From positions 28,024,001-28,088,000 of the forward strand of contig NC_079883.1 of the NCBI RefSeq assembly GCF_029227915.1: a stretch of 64,000 nt of DNA. The letters run 5' to 3'. Below, piece by piece: positions 53,501-63,790 of the stretch; within the stretch, counting starts at the first letter, position 1; each line of letters opens with the position of its first letter. The notes beneath the pieces were generated by a model, which was not told the DNA's origin, made no database searches, and saw only the letters and a program-made list of their open reading frames with translations. The position numbers and the translations under genes are program-made. The stretch is from Hydractinia symbiolongicarpus. Its lineage: Eukaryota > Cnidaria > Hydrozoa > Anthoathecata > Hydractiniidae.

Positions 53501-55388
53501 GAAACATCAATCAATGCACCACAAAGAAACATGTGTGAGTGGTTTTGATTTCAGAAATTGATAATACTTAAGTATTATGATTTTAATTTTGACATGTTGA
53601 GCAGAGAAGAAGGGGGTAAAATCTAAACGTGACATTGATGCTTAAAATACACTTTCTTATTTGTGTATCACTCCCATGAGAAATAAAGCATATAAACATT
53701 TTCCTTTATCAGAAACAACACTTCTTTGGTTCAGGTTTAAATGTTGCTTAACTTTTATGAAATTCACAAGTGTTTACAGAACATGACCCCTGTTTTTATA
53801 TCTCAAAAATTTTTTAACAAGACCCATTTCAATTTAAAAATTTACTTTTCCTTCAGAGCTCTCAGTTGGAAATAACTTATTACTAGTCGATAAGTGGAAA
53901 TTTCACTTAGGTTATCCTAACAATGGAAAAGAAAACCGTCACTTGAATTTCAATGGCATCAGCAAAGTCTCACAAATGTACAAAAATTTTTTTTTATAAA
54001 TTTGTTTAGCTGTTTCCTTCTATCTTTTAAAGCTTCAATGCTAATCAAGAAAATGTATAGGGTCGTGTACTGTAAACTTACCCAATTTGGTCAAAGGTGG
54101 GCCCTAGTTACCCATGCATTAAAAAATGACTGATGTCACCTCCTCGTTTCCAATTTATTTGGCCTCAAAGTTATAACTGCAATACAATGGCTTCACCAAT
54201 CTTATTAAAGGCATAACGTCAGTCTAAATGGATTGACGTTGCACTGTAACGTCAGCAGGATTATTAAATTAGACATAACTTTTTTGGCGACATAAAAGGA
54301 AAATGAAGATATCTACTTTGGTGGTCTTAGATGGACACAACTTTCATATTATTATATAGATGATCTTGCTCTCATGTTTCTTAAAATTGTGCTTTTTATA
54401 AAAAGATTTCGCTGTATGAGTTGATTATAATACCTCATTATTGGTTACAATTTCTTTTCGTATAAAGTTTTAAGATTCTTCTTAAATGTTTCTTACTTGC
54501 AACTTGAGCAATTGCTGTATCATCCATTAGCATTTCTGCAATTCCTTCCTCATCAACCTCCACCTCGTCTACATAAATTTGTTCGGTTAATGCTCTAGTT
54601 TTTAATACCCACGCTCCCTAAATAGGCAAGTTGCATTTATTCAAAAGTAACTTTGTGGAAAAAATTAGAAAAAACTATAAGAAGGATCCGGACGAAGGCT
54701 ATGACATACAGAAAAATCCTAATTAGATCACTTAGCTATTGAATGTGACTGAAAAACTATTCTTGGTAATTTTGAGTGGTTTTAGGCTTGTTTCCGAGAA
54801 ACCAGAATTTCCTTACAGGTGAAACCAATTAAGATTTATAGATAATGGTCTTTTCTTACATTTCAGTCCATTTATAAAAAAATGCAAGTGTTTTCACAAA
54901 AAACAATTGAAAAAACTATTTTGGACCCAAATTCAATTGATCACCCTTATTGTTTTGAAATATAAAATCTTCTAGAATTTATTAATTAATAACTTAGTAA
55001 CAAAAAAATCTAAGAAGTGGTCTTGAGATAAGCTGTGACTAATGTACTATTTTTAGCTAATTTTAGGTCAGTTTCTTGGCAACCAGCTTTTTCTTGTATG
55101 TTAGACTAAATGAAATTTGTAAAGGATGATCTGAAACTAACATTTTAAACCATTTATAGAAAACACTTGTACTAGCTCCATTCAGATACATATTACTTTG
55201 ATTATGCTGTAAGGTTTCCAAGTTACTACTGCAAGCTTGTTTTCACTCATATTCACACAACAAGTGATTATTTCCAAATGACTTACCTGATCATATGGAT
55301 TTTTAGTCAATAGTTTTGTACAGACTTCAATGCATTCATCAAATTTACGCCTTCTGTAATAACTCAGTGCAATGTACATAGGATCCAT
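47559..55388 (-). CDS. TTC8: Tetratricopeptide repeat protein 8 (BBSome subunit BBS8)
   Basis: BBS8 is one of the TPR subunits of the BBSome, which carries membrane proteins into and out of cilia. Exons (descending): 55287-55388, 54497-54617, 53281-53341, 52853-52969, 52659-52701, 52272-52361, 51811-51855, 51549-51634, 50470-50608, 49950-50009, 49389-49528, 49020-49191, 48656-48778, 47943-48026 and 47559-47675. The joined frame is 1500 nt, 499 residues, with no stop. Mammalian TTC8 is about 515. Seen: N-terminal ALSYYRRRKFDECIEVC, EVDEEGIAEMLMDDTAIAQV, the RPGT-rich linker GRPGTMEQAMKTPRTATTAR, SGRFVRLGTASML/QPDGPFINLSK, YKDWWWKVQLAKCYYRLGLY, then TPR units including CCFYAQQYDMALSCFERAL and AEHMYEPHYNLAHLSDK. 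The C terminus ends LKIKLSAV and is diverged. No broken exon was found. It implies an organism with cilia that use BBSome transport. Confidence 0.95.
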
Positions 55389-56440
55389 TTTCTTACTTTA
55401 ATTTTATTATTAAAATGAATAGAAAAATAAAAAAACATGTTTAAATAATTCAAAATACTGTTATTTGTAAATATTCATAAGCTCTAAGGGGTTTAATTAT
55501 TTTAGAGGAAAAGGGGATGGTCAAAGTGGTAACTGGTTTTAAAAAAGTAAATCTTTTGACCTTTTTCTGAGTAAAATGGAATGTTGGTGGCAGAAAAAGC
55601 AGGATCCCATAGGAAAACAAGGGCTTATATAGCTACTTTTTATATTTGCAAAGTAACCTAACATAAAAGAAGACATAGTTTTAATGCTGGAGAAGCCATG
55701 CTAACTATTCACACAAACAAGAGTTTCAGCATAGGCTTCTTTGTTTCACTGGCTTTTCTTGATAATGGTAGTAAAGAAGATTACATGTTAAAAATAAAGG
55801 TTGAACTTTTTTGACAAACTTACATTAATAAATTTGGTAAACATCGGAAACCGTTTTTTTTTGCTCATATGGCTAAATATAATATTCAATATATACTTAT
55901 TTTGTGAATGATTTTCAAGAGCTTTCAGCTGGACAGTACTGAAATTTATAAATGGAAGTATTTATAATTTTCAGTTACTGTTATTTATAAATCAGACATG
56001 TTAAACTATTTTAATGATTCTTTTAAGTATATTTGGGCACCCCTTAAAAGACACAGAAATATATGTAACATTATTTCTGGTTGAAAATACCTTGTCGTAA
56101 TTCGCAAGGTATTTTGCGTAATTCGCAAGTAATTCGAAATCAAAATGCTGTCCTTGGGAATCGTTCTATATAATGAAAATGTTAAAATTGTGAATCCTAT
56201 TTTTTCATCAATTGCTCGTATCAACTTTTTTTATACTGGTTGTTGCAACAAAATAACCAAAAAGACGTTTTTTTCTTAGCGGTCAGTGAAGTTTTGCAAA
56301 TTGACTTTATATATAATTTATAATTGACACCTTATGGTAGTTCAGACAAGTACCCCTTATCACATGAAGTGTTCTTGAATCTTTATTTATCATGTGCAGC
56401 ACATTATATCTAACTTTTGGTCTTCTGTGCCATTGTGTAT
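55389..56440. other. Upstream region of TTC8
   Basis: The promoter of TTC8 should lie here. A small direct repeat TAATTCGCAAGGTATTTTGCG/TAATTCGCAAGTAATTCG is seen near 56098-56133. No other feature was recognised. Confidence 0.4.
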
Positions 56441-56444
56441 TATT

Positions 56445-56525
56445 AGTAAAAGAAGTAGAAAGAAATAACTCACGCAGGCTAGAATACTAGACTATATCCA
56501 ACATCAAATACACTCTTGTATGGAC
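56445..56525 (+). repeat. Direct repeat flanking the large element (left)
   Basis: TATTAGTAAAAGAAGTAGAAAGAAA followed by CTAGACTATATCCAACATCAAATACAC resembles 62291-62372 in the same orientation, at the other end of the inverted-repeat element. It may be a long direct flank created by duplication, or part of a composite element. Confidence 0.7.
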
Positions 56526-56539
56526 CGCCATAGCTGCCA

Positions 56540-56880
56540 TAAGTAAGTGAATCATGCTTCGGCAATAACATTTTGTCATTCGGTACATATATTTTGTCAT
56601 TCGGTGCATATATTATGTCATTCGGTAATAATATTTTGTTTTTCGGTAAATACTTGTTGTCATTCAGTACATATATTTTGTCATTAGCTGGAAAAATATC
56701 ATTTGCAAATTTTTCATTCCCTTGAAAAGCATCATTCACACTTTTTTTAATCAATGGAAAAACACCATTCACACTTTTTTCATTCACTGGAAACATCTTT
56801 CGCACTTTTTTCATTCGACGGAAAAACTCCATTCACCCTTTTTTATTTGAGGGAAAAACGTCATTCGATAAAAAAAGATC
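56540..56880 (-). repeat. Subterminal tandem repeats, left end
   Basis: About 20-24-bp units (TTTTGTCATTCGGTACATATA variants) give way to CATTCACTGGAAAAAC variants. On the minus strand they happen to read as an open, repetitive peptide (KIYVPNDKM-like), which is an artefact of the repeat, not a gene. Confidence 0.85.
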
Positions 56881-56940
56881 ATTCACAAAAATGGAAAATT
56901 AACATTTGCACATTTCAATTTCGCAAAAAAATATTCTACA

Positions 56941-57840
56941 ATGGATGTAAACAAAAGAAGGAGAGCTGGCAAGAATGTTACGCGGGAAAAAAGCAAAAAA
57001 AAAAAAAAAAATAACAAAATGGTGAAAGAAATGGTGAAAATTTTAAAAAAGGTTTGGAGTGTTTTGACCGAAAAATTTAAACTTGAACGTATTTTGCCTG
57101 ATATTGTTGGAAAATTAAGCTTAGCATACTTTGATCATCTTGTCTTAAGCAATAAAGTTAAAATTATGATTCTTAGAATAGCATGTTCTTCTTATGGTAA
57201 TGGGGATATTGTTAAGAATATTGGCTCACATGATGGCGCACCAAAATTTGTTATACCACAGATATATACTTGGCAATTTAACTAAGGATGGAATCTTAAT
57301 TTCAGAAACCTTGAACATTTTAAGTGTTTCAGAAAAAACTGGATATCAGCGGATGAACGAGTATGATCTTCAAACTATCTTTTTGCGACGTTCCTAATAA
57401 TGAACTCGATAACGAAGTGAGGAAAGTGATTTTGGAATTCCCGTACTGTGGCAAAGTAATGCTGCAATAATTACTGAAATATCATGGAATTGTTGTGCAA
57501 CGATAACGACTGAGAGACTCCTTGTACAGGGTCGACCAGTCGGGTTTAAAAGGGCAGAAAAAAGACGACTACATAGAAGAATATACCACATCAAAGGCCC
57601 GAACCATCTGTGGCACATATATGGTAATCACAAATTAGTTCGATGGTACCTTATTGTAACAGGAATAATCAATGGATTTAGTCGTTTGCCAGTTGGACTG
57701 TTGTGTTCTGACAACAATAAATCAGAGACGGTTTTGTAGTGTTTCAAAAATGCAACCAAAAATTACAGTATACCCAGCAGAGTTCAATCTGATAATCAAT
57801 CCTGTGCTTTCTATAAAATGCCAGAAGATATAACTCTGTA
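56941..57840 (+). pseudogene. Integrase-core (rve-type) transposase relic
   Basis: Pieces read in order on the plus strand: a lysine-rich start (MDVNKRRRAGKNVTREKSKK), LTKDGILISETLNILSVSEKTGYQRM (helix-turn-helix-like), ELDNEVRKVILEFPYCGK, LLKYHGIVVQR, RDSLYRVDQSGL, then PNHLWHIYGNHKLVRWYLIV, INGFSRLPVGLL and SRVQSDNQ. This is the family whose core reads LWHxDGNHKLxRW. Here the first catalytic Asp of that motif is Tyr and the next conserved Asp (before GFSRLP) is Asn. There are at least two frameshifts and several stops (for example TAG at 57737-57739). The sequence stops before the final Glu region because the LINE inserted there. Confidence 0.7.
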
Positions 57841-57924
57841 ATAGAAGTGAAGGTTTAAAGAAATCTAAAAAATGTGTAAAGGAATAATCGTATAAAACAT
57901 TTTCTTATTGTTTATACATAAGAA

Positions 57925-58371
57925 GATAAAGATAAGTTTTATGATGAGTTAATAGCAGTCACATCAAAGTTTGGAGACACTGAACTTGTCATGGTGGGCG
58001 GCGACTTTAATGGTCATGTTGGGAAGTCATCTGAAGGTTATAGAGGAGTGCATGGAGGCTATGGATTTGGGAGCAGAAATAAGGAAGGGGAGAGATTGCT
58101 TGAGTTTGGAATGGCAACGGACATGGTGGTTTGCAACACATCATTCAGTAAGAGACAGAGTAGGCTGATAACATATGAGTCAGGTGGTTGTAAGACACAG
58201 ATAGATTACTTTTTGGTTAGAAAGTCAGACAAGAAAGTGGTGAAGGACGTGAAAGTTATATCGGGGGAAGAGTGTGTTTCCCAGCATAGGTTGCTGGTTT
58301 GTGATATTATCTTGAAGAGTGTCAAAAAGCCAAGGGAAAGTACAGGCCCCGTCGAAAAGTCTGGAAGCTGA
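57925..58371 (+). pseudogene. LINE endonuclease domain, partial
   Basis: Reads ELVMVGGDFNGHVGK (the GDFN motif of APE-type nucleases), then GSRNKEGERLLEF, TYESGGCKTQIDYFLV (IDY motif) and SQHRLLVCDI (catalytic SxHR type). The N-terminal third with the first catalytic residues is missing. At about 58336 the frame is lost by one base relative to the reverse transcriptase, so this part ends at an unrelated stop at 58371. Confidence 0.8.
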
Positions 58372-60620
58372 AGGAAGAGATTGTAGCAAGACAATTTAGT
58401 GCAAAAGTTCAGCAGTTAGCCTACAATAGTCAATGTAATAGTGACAATGTTGAAAGTACTTGGACTACTTTGAAGAATTGTCTTCTAGAAGCTTCTGATG
58501 ATACCTGTGGGTGGACGAAAGGACCAGCTAGACATAGACAGACCTGGTGGTGGAATAATGAGGTTGACCAGTGTATAAAGGAAAAGAGGAAACTTTGGAA
58601 AGAGTGGAAGTCAGGTGGTAGTAAAAATATTTACTTAGAAGCTAAGCGTCGGGCTCGTACAGCAGTGTATAAGGCAAAATCAGAAGCAGAGAGAAACAGA
58701 TTTGCAGATGTGTTAAGAAGGGAAGACCAGCGCAATGAGGTATTCAAGATAGCAAAGCAAATGAAGAAGACTAATCAAGATATTGTAGGTGAGAAGTGTA
58801 TACGTAATGATGAAGGTGTTTTGGCTAGCACAGAGGAGGAGAAAAGGGTAGCTTGGAAGAATCATTATCAGAGGTTGCTTAACACTGAGTTTGATTGGGA
58901 CGAGGATAATTTGTCTGATGATGATGTCGTAGAAGGGCCAGCCATGCAGATCAAGACAGAATGGGTAGTGGAGGCTATTAGGAAAATGAAGATTGGCAAG
59001 GCTGCAGGAGTATCAGGTATTGTTGCAGAAATGGTAAAAGCATCTGGATATATTGGAGTTGAGCTTATTACAAGTCTTGCTAACCAGATTATAAAGGATG
59101 GTGCTATTCCGAGTGAGTGGCAGTCGAGTGTAATAGTGAATTGTTTCAAGGGCAAGGGTGATGCATTAGAAAGGGGTAACTATAGAGGTTTGAAGTTGGT
59201 TGATCAAGTAATGAAAGTTATTGAAAGAGTGATTGATAAGTTACTTAGAGAAAGAATTGATATAGATAAGATGCAATTTGGTTTTGTTCCAGGGCGTGGC
59301 ACTACAGATGCAATATTTTTACTCAGACAGCTTCAGGAGAAGTATTTAGGAAAGAGAAAGAATCTCTATTTTGCCTTTGTAGATTTAGAGAAAGCTTTTG
59401 ATAGAGTGCCACGTAAAGTTATTTGGTGGGCTATGAGAAAATTAGGTGTGGATGAGTGGCTAGTTACGATGGTTCAGTCTATGTACAGCAATGCTAGAAG
59501 TCGTGTCAGGATTAACGATTCACTTAGTGATGAATTTAGTGTAAATGTTGGTGTACATCAGGGTTCTGTACTTAGTCCTTTGTTGTTTATTCTAGTCTTA
59601 GAAGCGCTGTCGATGGAGTTCAGAACAGGTTGTCCATGGGAGTTATTGTATGCAGATGATTTGGTTCTCATAGCAGAGTCGATGGAAGAATTAGTTGAAA
59701 AGTTTGAGAAGTGGAAGAAAGGACTAGAAGAGAAAGGGCTGAAGGTAAACACAGCAAAGTCTAAAGTCATGATAAGTAGCATTGCAGCCAAGTGTGACCT
59801 TGTAGTTGGCAAGTGGCCTTGTGGAGTTTGCAGGAAAGGGGTTGGTAGTAACTCAATTTTTTGTCAGACTTGCAAGCATTGGGTACATAAGAAGTGCAGT
59901 AGTATTAGTGGAAGGTTAAGAGCTGGCATATAGTTTGTATGCAAGCGTTGCAAAGGTGAGATTATAGAGAATGAAGTATTTCCAGCTTTAATGATGTACA
60001 ACAGTGGCTCGTTAGAGATAGTTAAGAACTTCTGTTACTTAGGTGATATGTTGGGCAGTGAAGGGGGTGTTGGAAGAAGTGTTACTTGCAGGATAGGTTC
60101 TGCTTGGAAAAAGTTTAGAGAGTTACTTCCTTTATTGACTAGCAGAGTCCTGTCAATTGAGGTAAAAGGTAGGTTGTATGAGGCCTGTGTAAGAAGTGTT
60201 ATGTTGTACGGTAGTGAGACATGGGCAGTGAAGCAGGAAGATCTTGACCATTTAGAAAGGAATGATATGAGAATGGTTAGGTGGATGTGTAATGCCAGTT
60301 TGAGAGACAGAAAGAGTTCAGATGAGCTAAGAAGCAGGCTAAGTCTCCGTAGAATTAAAGATGCTATCCAGATAAGAAGATTGAATTGGCTGGGGCACTT
60401 GGAAAGAATGGAGGAGGATAATTGGGTAAGAAAGTGTAGAGACTTGATAGTTCCTGGGGCAAAGCCCAGAGGCAGACCGAGAAAGACTTGGCAGGAGGTT
60501 ATAAGGACAGACTTGATAGAGAGGAAGTTGAGTTTAGATCTAACACAGTCTAGATCAGATTGGAAGAGGGTCATTAATATACCCCGTCCAACCCATGCTA
60601 GCATGGAAAACGGACGTTAA
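58353..60620 (+). pseudogene. LINE reverse transcriptase with C-terminal domain, one stop codon
   Basis: The frame runs from about 58353 (RKVWKLKEEI) to 60620 and is interrupted only by a TAG at 59931-59933. Motifs: GKAAGVSGIVAEMVK, NYRGLKLVDQVMKVIERV, MQFGFVPGRGTTDAIFLLRQ, FAFVDLEKAFDRVPR (first catalytic Asp), VHQGSVLSPLLFILV, LLYADDLVLIAES (catalytic YADD) and GLKVNTAKSKVM. Next comes a PHD-like finger (CGVCRKG ... FCQTCKHWVHKKC ... CKRC) in which the stop falls, then the tail shared by all copies (VMLYGSETWAVKQED ... RPTHASMENGR). Catalytic residues are intact. The stop and the upstream frameshift make this copy non-autonomous. Confidence 0.9.
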
Positions 60621-60689
60621 GCCGAGAATGATGATGATGATGATGATAAGAGATTGGATAAGTAATTTTGAATCACAAAAAATTTTTTT

Positions 60690-61680
60690 ACTTAACTCAC
60701 CATAAAACTGTACTTCAAAAACATTTATTTGATATGCAACTTAATTCTTCAAAAGTAGACTGTAATAAGTTGTTTCGACATACCATAATATAGCTTGTTT
60801 CTCCAACCAAATTAATTTCTTGGTTTGAAACTTTTAAGCCCCTGCCAGTGACAAACACTTTTTGCATTTTTCTTAGTAGCTCTACAGGATTAATTTCATG
60901 CTTAGTTTCTGAGATAAATTTTTAGTAATGTTATCTATATCTGGTTGGTTTGATGTTTGAAAATTTAACAAATCCCCCGGGACATATTCTAATTGATCTA
61001 ATTGAAATGCAGAATTAGCATATTCATCGTTTATGTTTGATTCCCCCTTATTTTCTTCTTCTGAACCATTTACCACGTCAGCAATTACTTTATTTTCTTG
61101 ACCAGAACAGTTGAACTTGCTTGAAATAAACCAACAAATAAAAAATAATTATATCTTATGACTAAAGTACACATGCAAACGTAAAGTTATCATACTCTAT
61201 CATAAGTATATACTCATTAAAAATGACACGTCAAATTTGCTTCACCTATTAATGCTGTGAATGTATTGACTGTATTGAATGTATTGATTTCCCCCTCAGA
61301 AGATTCTAATTGTGTTCCCAAATTACACAAATCTGAATTTCTTTGTAGTTCTCTAATCGGGAATTGTAGTTTACGAAAGATACATGTTTCCTTTCTCATC
61401 GAAATCCTTTCTTCCACTATAGGGAAGATGCTCAGGCTCCTTTGAATCGGCTGTATATAAAATTTTTGTTTGACTTGCTGAAAGTTTTCCCTTTAAGTCC
61501 TTTGCTGCCAGTAATTAATTACAACTAGATTACGTGAGCTAGGCAGACATTGCAATACATCAAACCCACCACAATTCTGTAATTGTGGAAATCCCTTTGG
61601 TGTTGGAAAGCCACACTTGTCTTCATCTCCTATATCAGCACAATATAATTTTTTTTCTTCATCTGTGTGGGTAAATTGAT
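60690..61680 (-). pseudogene. G2E3-like / HECT-domain ubiquitin ligase relic
   Basis: Minus-strand pieces in order: LYCADIGDEDKCGFPTPKGF, QLQNCGGFDVLQCLPSSRNL, FYIQPIQRSLSIFPIVEE, CIFRKLQFPIRELQRNSDLC (a degenerate Cys-based finger), an acidic linker (GSEEENKGESNINDEYANS), then the HECT N-lobe start INPVELLRKMQKVFVTGRG, VGETSYIMVCRNNLLQSTFEE, ending FEVQFYG with a GTGAGT donor at the left edge. These match the arrangement of multicopy G2E3-like HECT proteins in cnidarians and fish. The catalytic Cys lobe is absent, and frame changes and stops are present. It converges with the integrase relic and was probably cargo or a second gene of the same element. Confidence 0.55.
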
Positions 61681-61727
61681 AAACAATCTATTAATGCTAA
61701 TTTTCTGAATAAAAAATTTGCGAATGA

Positions 61728-62165
61728 AGTTTTTCCAGGGAATAGAAAAAGTGTGAATTAAGTTTTTCCAGCGAATGGTGTTTTTCCAGCGAATGATAAA
61801 GTATCGGTACTGAATGACATAATATATGTACCAAATGACATAATATATGTAGCAAAGCCCAGAGGTAGACCGAGAAAGACTTGGTAGGAAGTTATAAGGA
61901 CAGACTTGATACAGAGGAAGTTAAGTTTAAATCTAACACAGTCTAGATCAGATTGGAAGAGGGTCATTAATATACCCCGTTCTACTCCCGCTAGGATGGA
62001 AAACGGACGTTAAGCCAAGAATGATGATGATGATGATGATGAATGACAAAATATATGCACCAAATGACATAATATATGTACCAAATGATAAAATATATGT
62101 CCCAATAATAAAATATATGTATTGAATTACAAAATATCATTACCGAAGCATCATTCGATTACTAT
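61728..62165 (+). repeat. Subterminal tandem repeats, right end
   Basis: Same words as the left end (TTTTTCCAGCGAATGG, then AATGACATAATATATGTACC units) in opposite orientation, split by a LINE fragment. Confidence 0.85.
61852..62041 (+). mobile_element. 5'-truncated LINE (RTE-like) fragment, copy 4
   Basis: About 190 bp from GCAAAGCCCAGAGG to the GAT tail, matching the 3' end of copy 3 with slightly more differences (TAG for TGG in the Trp codon of the KTW motif; CTACTCCCGCTAGG for CAACCCATGCTAGC). It lies inside the right subterminal repeats. The target duplication cannot be told from the repeat itself. Confidence 0.9.
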
Positions 62166-62290
62166 GGCAGCTATGGTGTGCAAATGTCAAGTGATACTTT
62201 TAAATAGGTCCATTTTTTTCTAGGGTAGCCATTATGATTTAAGGGTAAACATGTTAATCACGATGTCACCTCTTCATAAATAGGGGCAGA

Positions 62291-62372
62291 ATATTAGTAA
62301 AAGAAGTAAAAAGAAACAATTCAGGCACGCTGGACTACTAGACTTTATTAAACATCAAATACACACTTGCTT
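62291..62372 (+). repeat. Direct repeat flanking the large element (right)
   Basis: TATTAGTAAAAGAAGTAAAAAGAAA and CTAGACTTTATTAAACATCAAATACACAC match 56445-56525 in the same orientation. Just inside, TGGCAAATGCCATGTGATACTTTTAAA near 62395 echoes TGCAAATGTCAAGTGATACTTTTAAA near 62178, a second short direct repeat. Confidence 0.7.
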
Positions 62373-62419
62373 ACCCCTTTTTGGTATTCTCCTGGTTGGC
62401 AAATGCCATGTGATACTTT

Positions 62420-63340
62420 TAAACCATTAACAGATCTGTATTTTTCAGGCAATCACTATCATTTAATAGAAAATGTCGTTTACACAGTCACCTTTTCATA
62501 AATTAGGGCCGGACTTTTTGTAGAATCTTTGTTCTTTTCCTTTAAACTTGTCATAGTTTTAGGTAAGTTTTTGATAATTTAGCTTTACTTTAATCCGGAT
62601 ACTTAAAGTTCTTGTTTAATCAAAGCTTCTTTTGTGAGAAGGAATTAATTATTTCCATTTTTGAGGCAAAAAAATCTCAAAAATTTCTGGCCAACTACAC
62701 ATCAACATTGTATGCCCTTTTACTTAATAAAATGATGGTTTTACTTACTAATTTTTCCTTCTTTAAGCAGCTGTGTGGATATTGAGATGTTGAAAAGAGT
62801 AATTTATATATATGGACAAGTTCATAAATATCAGACACTGGTTTGGACATTGAAAAAAAGCATAATCCTTATAATTTTTTATAAATCTGCCAAGTTTGCT
62901 AACATTTTGAGGGATGTTGCGTATGCTTGTTCTTCACCTATTCTGTGCCTATTGTAGTACATGATTTTGATAAAAAAGTAACATTGTTAGTAATTTATCA
63001 TTTTCTTGGTTATCCTTGTGTTTTTTAATCTTCTTATCCCTGTTAAAGCACTCTTTAGTGGTATATTAACTAAAAAAAATTCAGGCCACAAATTTATTAG
63101 AGTATTTGAACAATATACTGATAAATTTTTAACAAACGAAAATTATTAAAATGTCAGAATAATACTCATTTTCAATTAGATATAAATGTCCTGTATTTTG
63201 TAAAGAGCATTAAAATCATATTAAGTCTTATTTAATAATGCCGAAAAACAATTTTAGGGGTAATAAAATGATAAAATCTTAACAATTTACATAACTAAAC
63301 CCTACTTTATTATTGCCCTTTTAAGTTTTTTTAGACTGTT
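62420..63340. other. Gene-free stretch
   Basis: AT-rich with no recognisable gene. A 60-codon open frame near 62775 has no family features. Confidence 0.4.
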
Positions 63341-63344
63341 ATGT

Positions 63345-63790
63345 TAGACTCATTTCTATCACCGCTTTTCGTTTTTAAACTTTTACAATGACATTTAAAA
63401 AAACATTTCTATCGCCGCTATTTATTTTAAAACTTTTAAAATGCGATTTATAAAAAACATTTCTATCGCCGCTTTTCGTTTTTAAACTTTTAAAATGTGA
63501 TCTTAAAAACCATTTCTATCGCCGTTTTTCGTTCTAAAACATTTCTATTGCCGATTTTCCTTTTTAAACTTTTAAAATGCAATTTAAAAAAAACATTTCT
63601 ATCTCTGCTTTTCCTTTTTAAACTTTTAAAATGCGATTTAAAAAAACATTTCTATCACCGCTTTTCGATTTTAAACTTTTAAAATGCCATCTAAAAAAAC
63701 ATTTCTATCGACACTTTTCGATTTTAAACTTTTAAAATGTCGTCTAAAAAACATTTCTATCGCTGCTTTTCGTTTATAAACTAAAAAAAT
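63345..63790 (+). repeat. Tandem array, about 52-bp unit, 8-9 copies
   Basis: Unit: ACATTTCTATCGCCGCTTTTCG, TTTTTAAACTTTTAAAATG, then a variable -GATTTAAAAAA- link. Copies differ by point changes and one is shortened near 63530. The same unit occurs 2-3 times within the TA element at 19.66-19.80 kb. It is a minisatellite, not a CRISPR array, since the intervening bases are themselves repetitive. The sequence after it (AATCGATCGCG near 63888) recalls the TATCG-rich arms of the TA element. Confidence 0.9.

Larger units (their letters stand above)
57921..60648 (+). mobile_element. LINE (RTE-like), 5' truncated, 2.7 kb, copy 3
   Basis: The 5' end is cut inside the endonuclease domain. The 3' end is CGGACGTTAAGCCGAGA followed by a GAT/ATG repeat (60627-60648). 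Coding content is endonuclease, reverse transcriptase, a small Cys/His finger and a C-terminal domain. An APE-type endonuclease, a YADD box, and a simple-repeat 3' tail instead of poly-A point to the RTE superfamily (RTEX-like). The exact clade would need a tree. It lies within the integrase/HECT element. Confidence 0.85.
56528..62176. mobile_element. Large inverted-repeat element: integrase-type transposase plus HECT-like gene
   Basis: The ends CCATAGCTGCCATA (from 56528) and TATGGCAGCTATGG (to 62176) are inverted. Inside each lie about 350-450 bp of subterminal repeats built from two words, TCATTCGGTACATATATTTTG and CATTCACTGGAAAAAC, again in opposite orientation. Between them are an integrase-family transposase relic (plus), a G2E3/HECT-like relic (minus), and two LINE insertions. 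I relate it to cnidarian/fish elements with an rve-type integrase (IS3EU-like), but the superfamily name is uncertain. No short target duplication was identified. Confidence 0.7.

Noticed and set aside
56479-56832. Minus-strand open frame with PNDKIYV-like repeats
   Set aside because: It is the translation of subterminal tandem repeats of the mobile element and is not gene-like.
57991-58371. Endonuclease-like frame as a host DNA-repair gene
   Set aside because: Its immediate continuation into LINE reverse transcriptase and its missing N terminus show that it is retrotransposon sequence.
63345-63790. Possible CRISPR-like array
   Set aside because: The whole unit repeats, with no unique spacers, and the host is a eukaryote.
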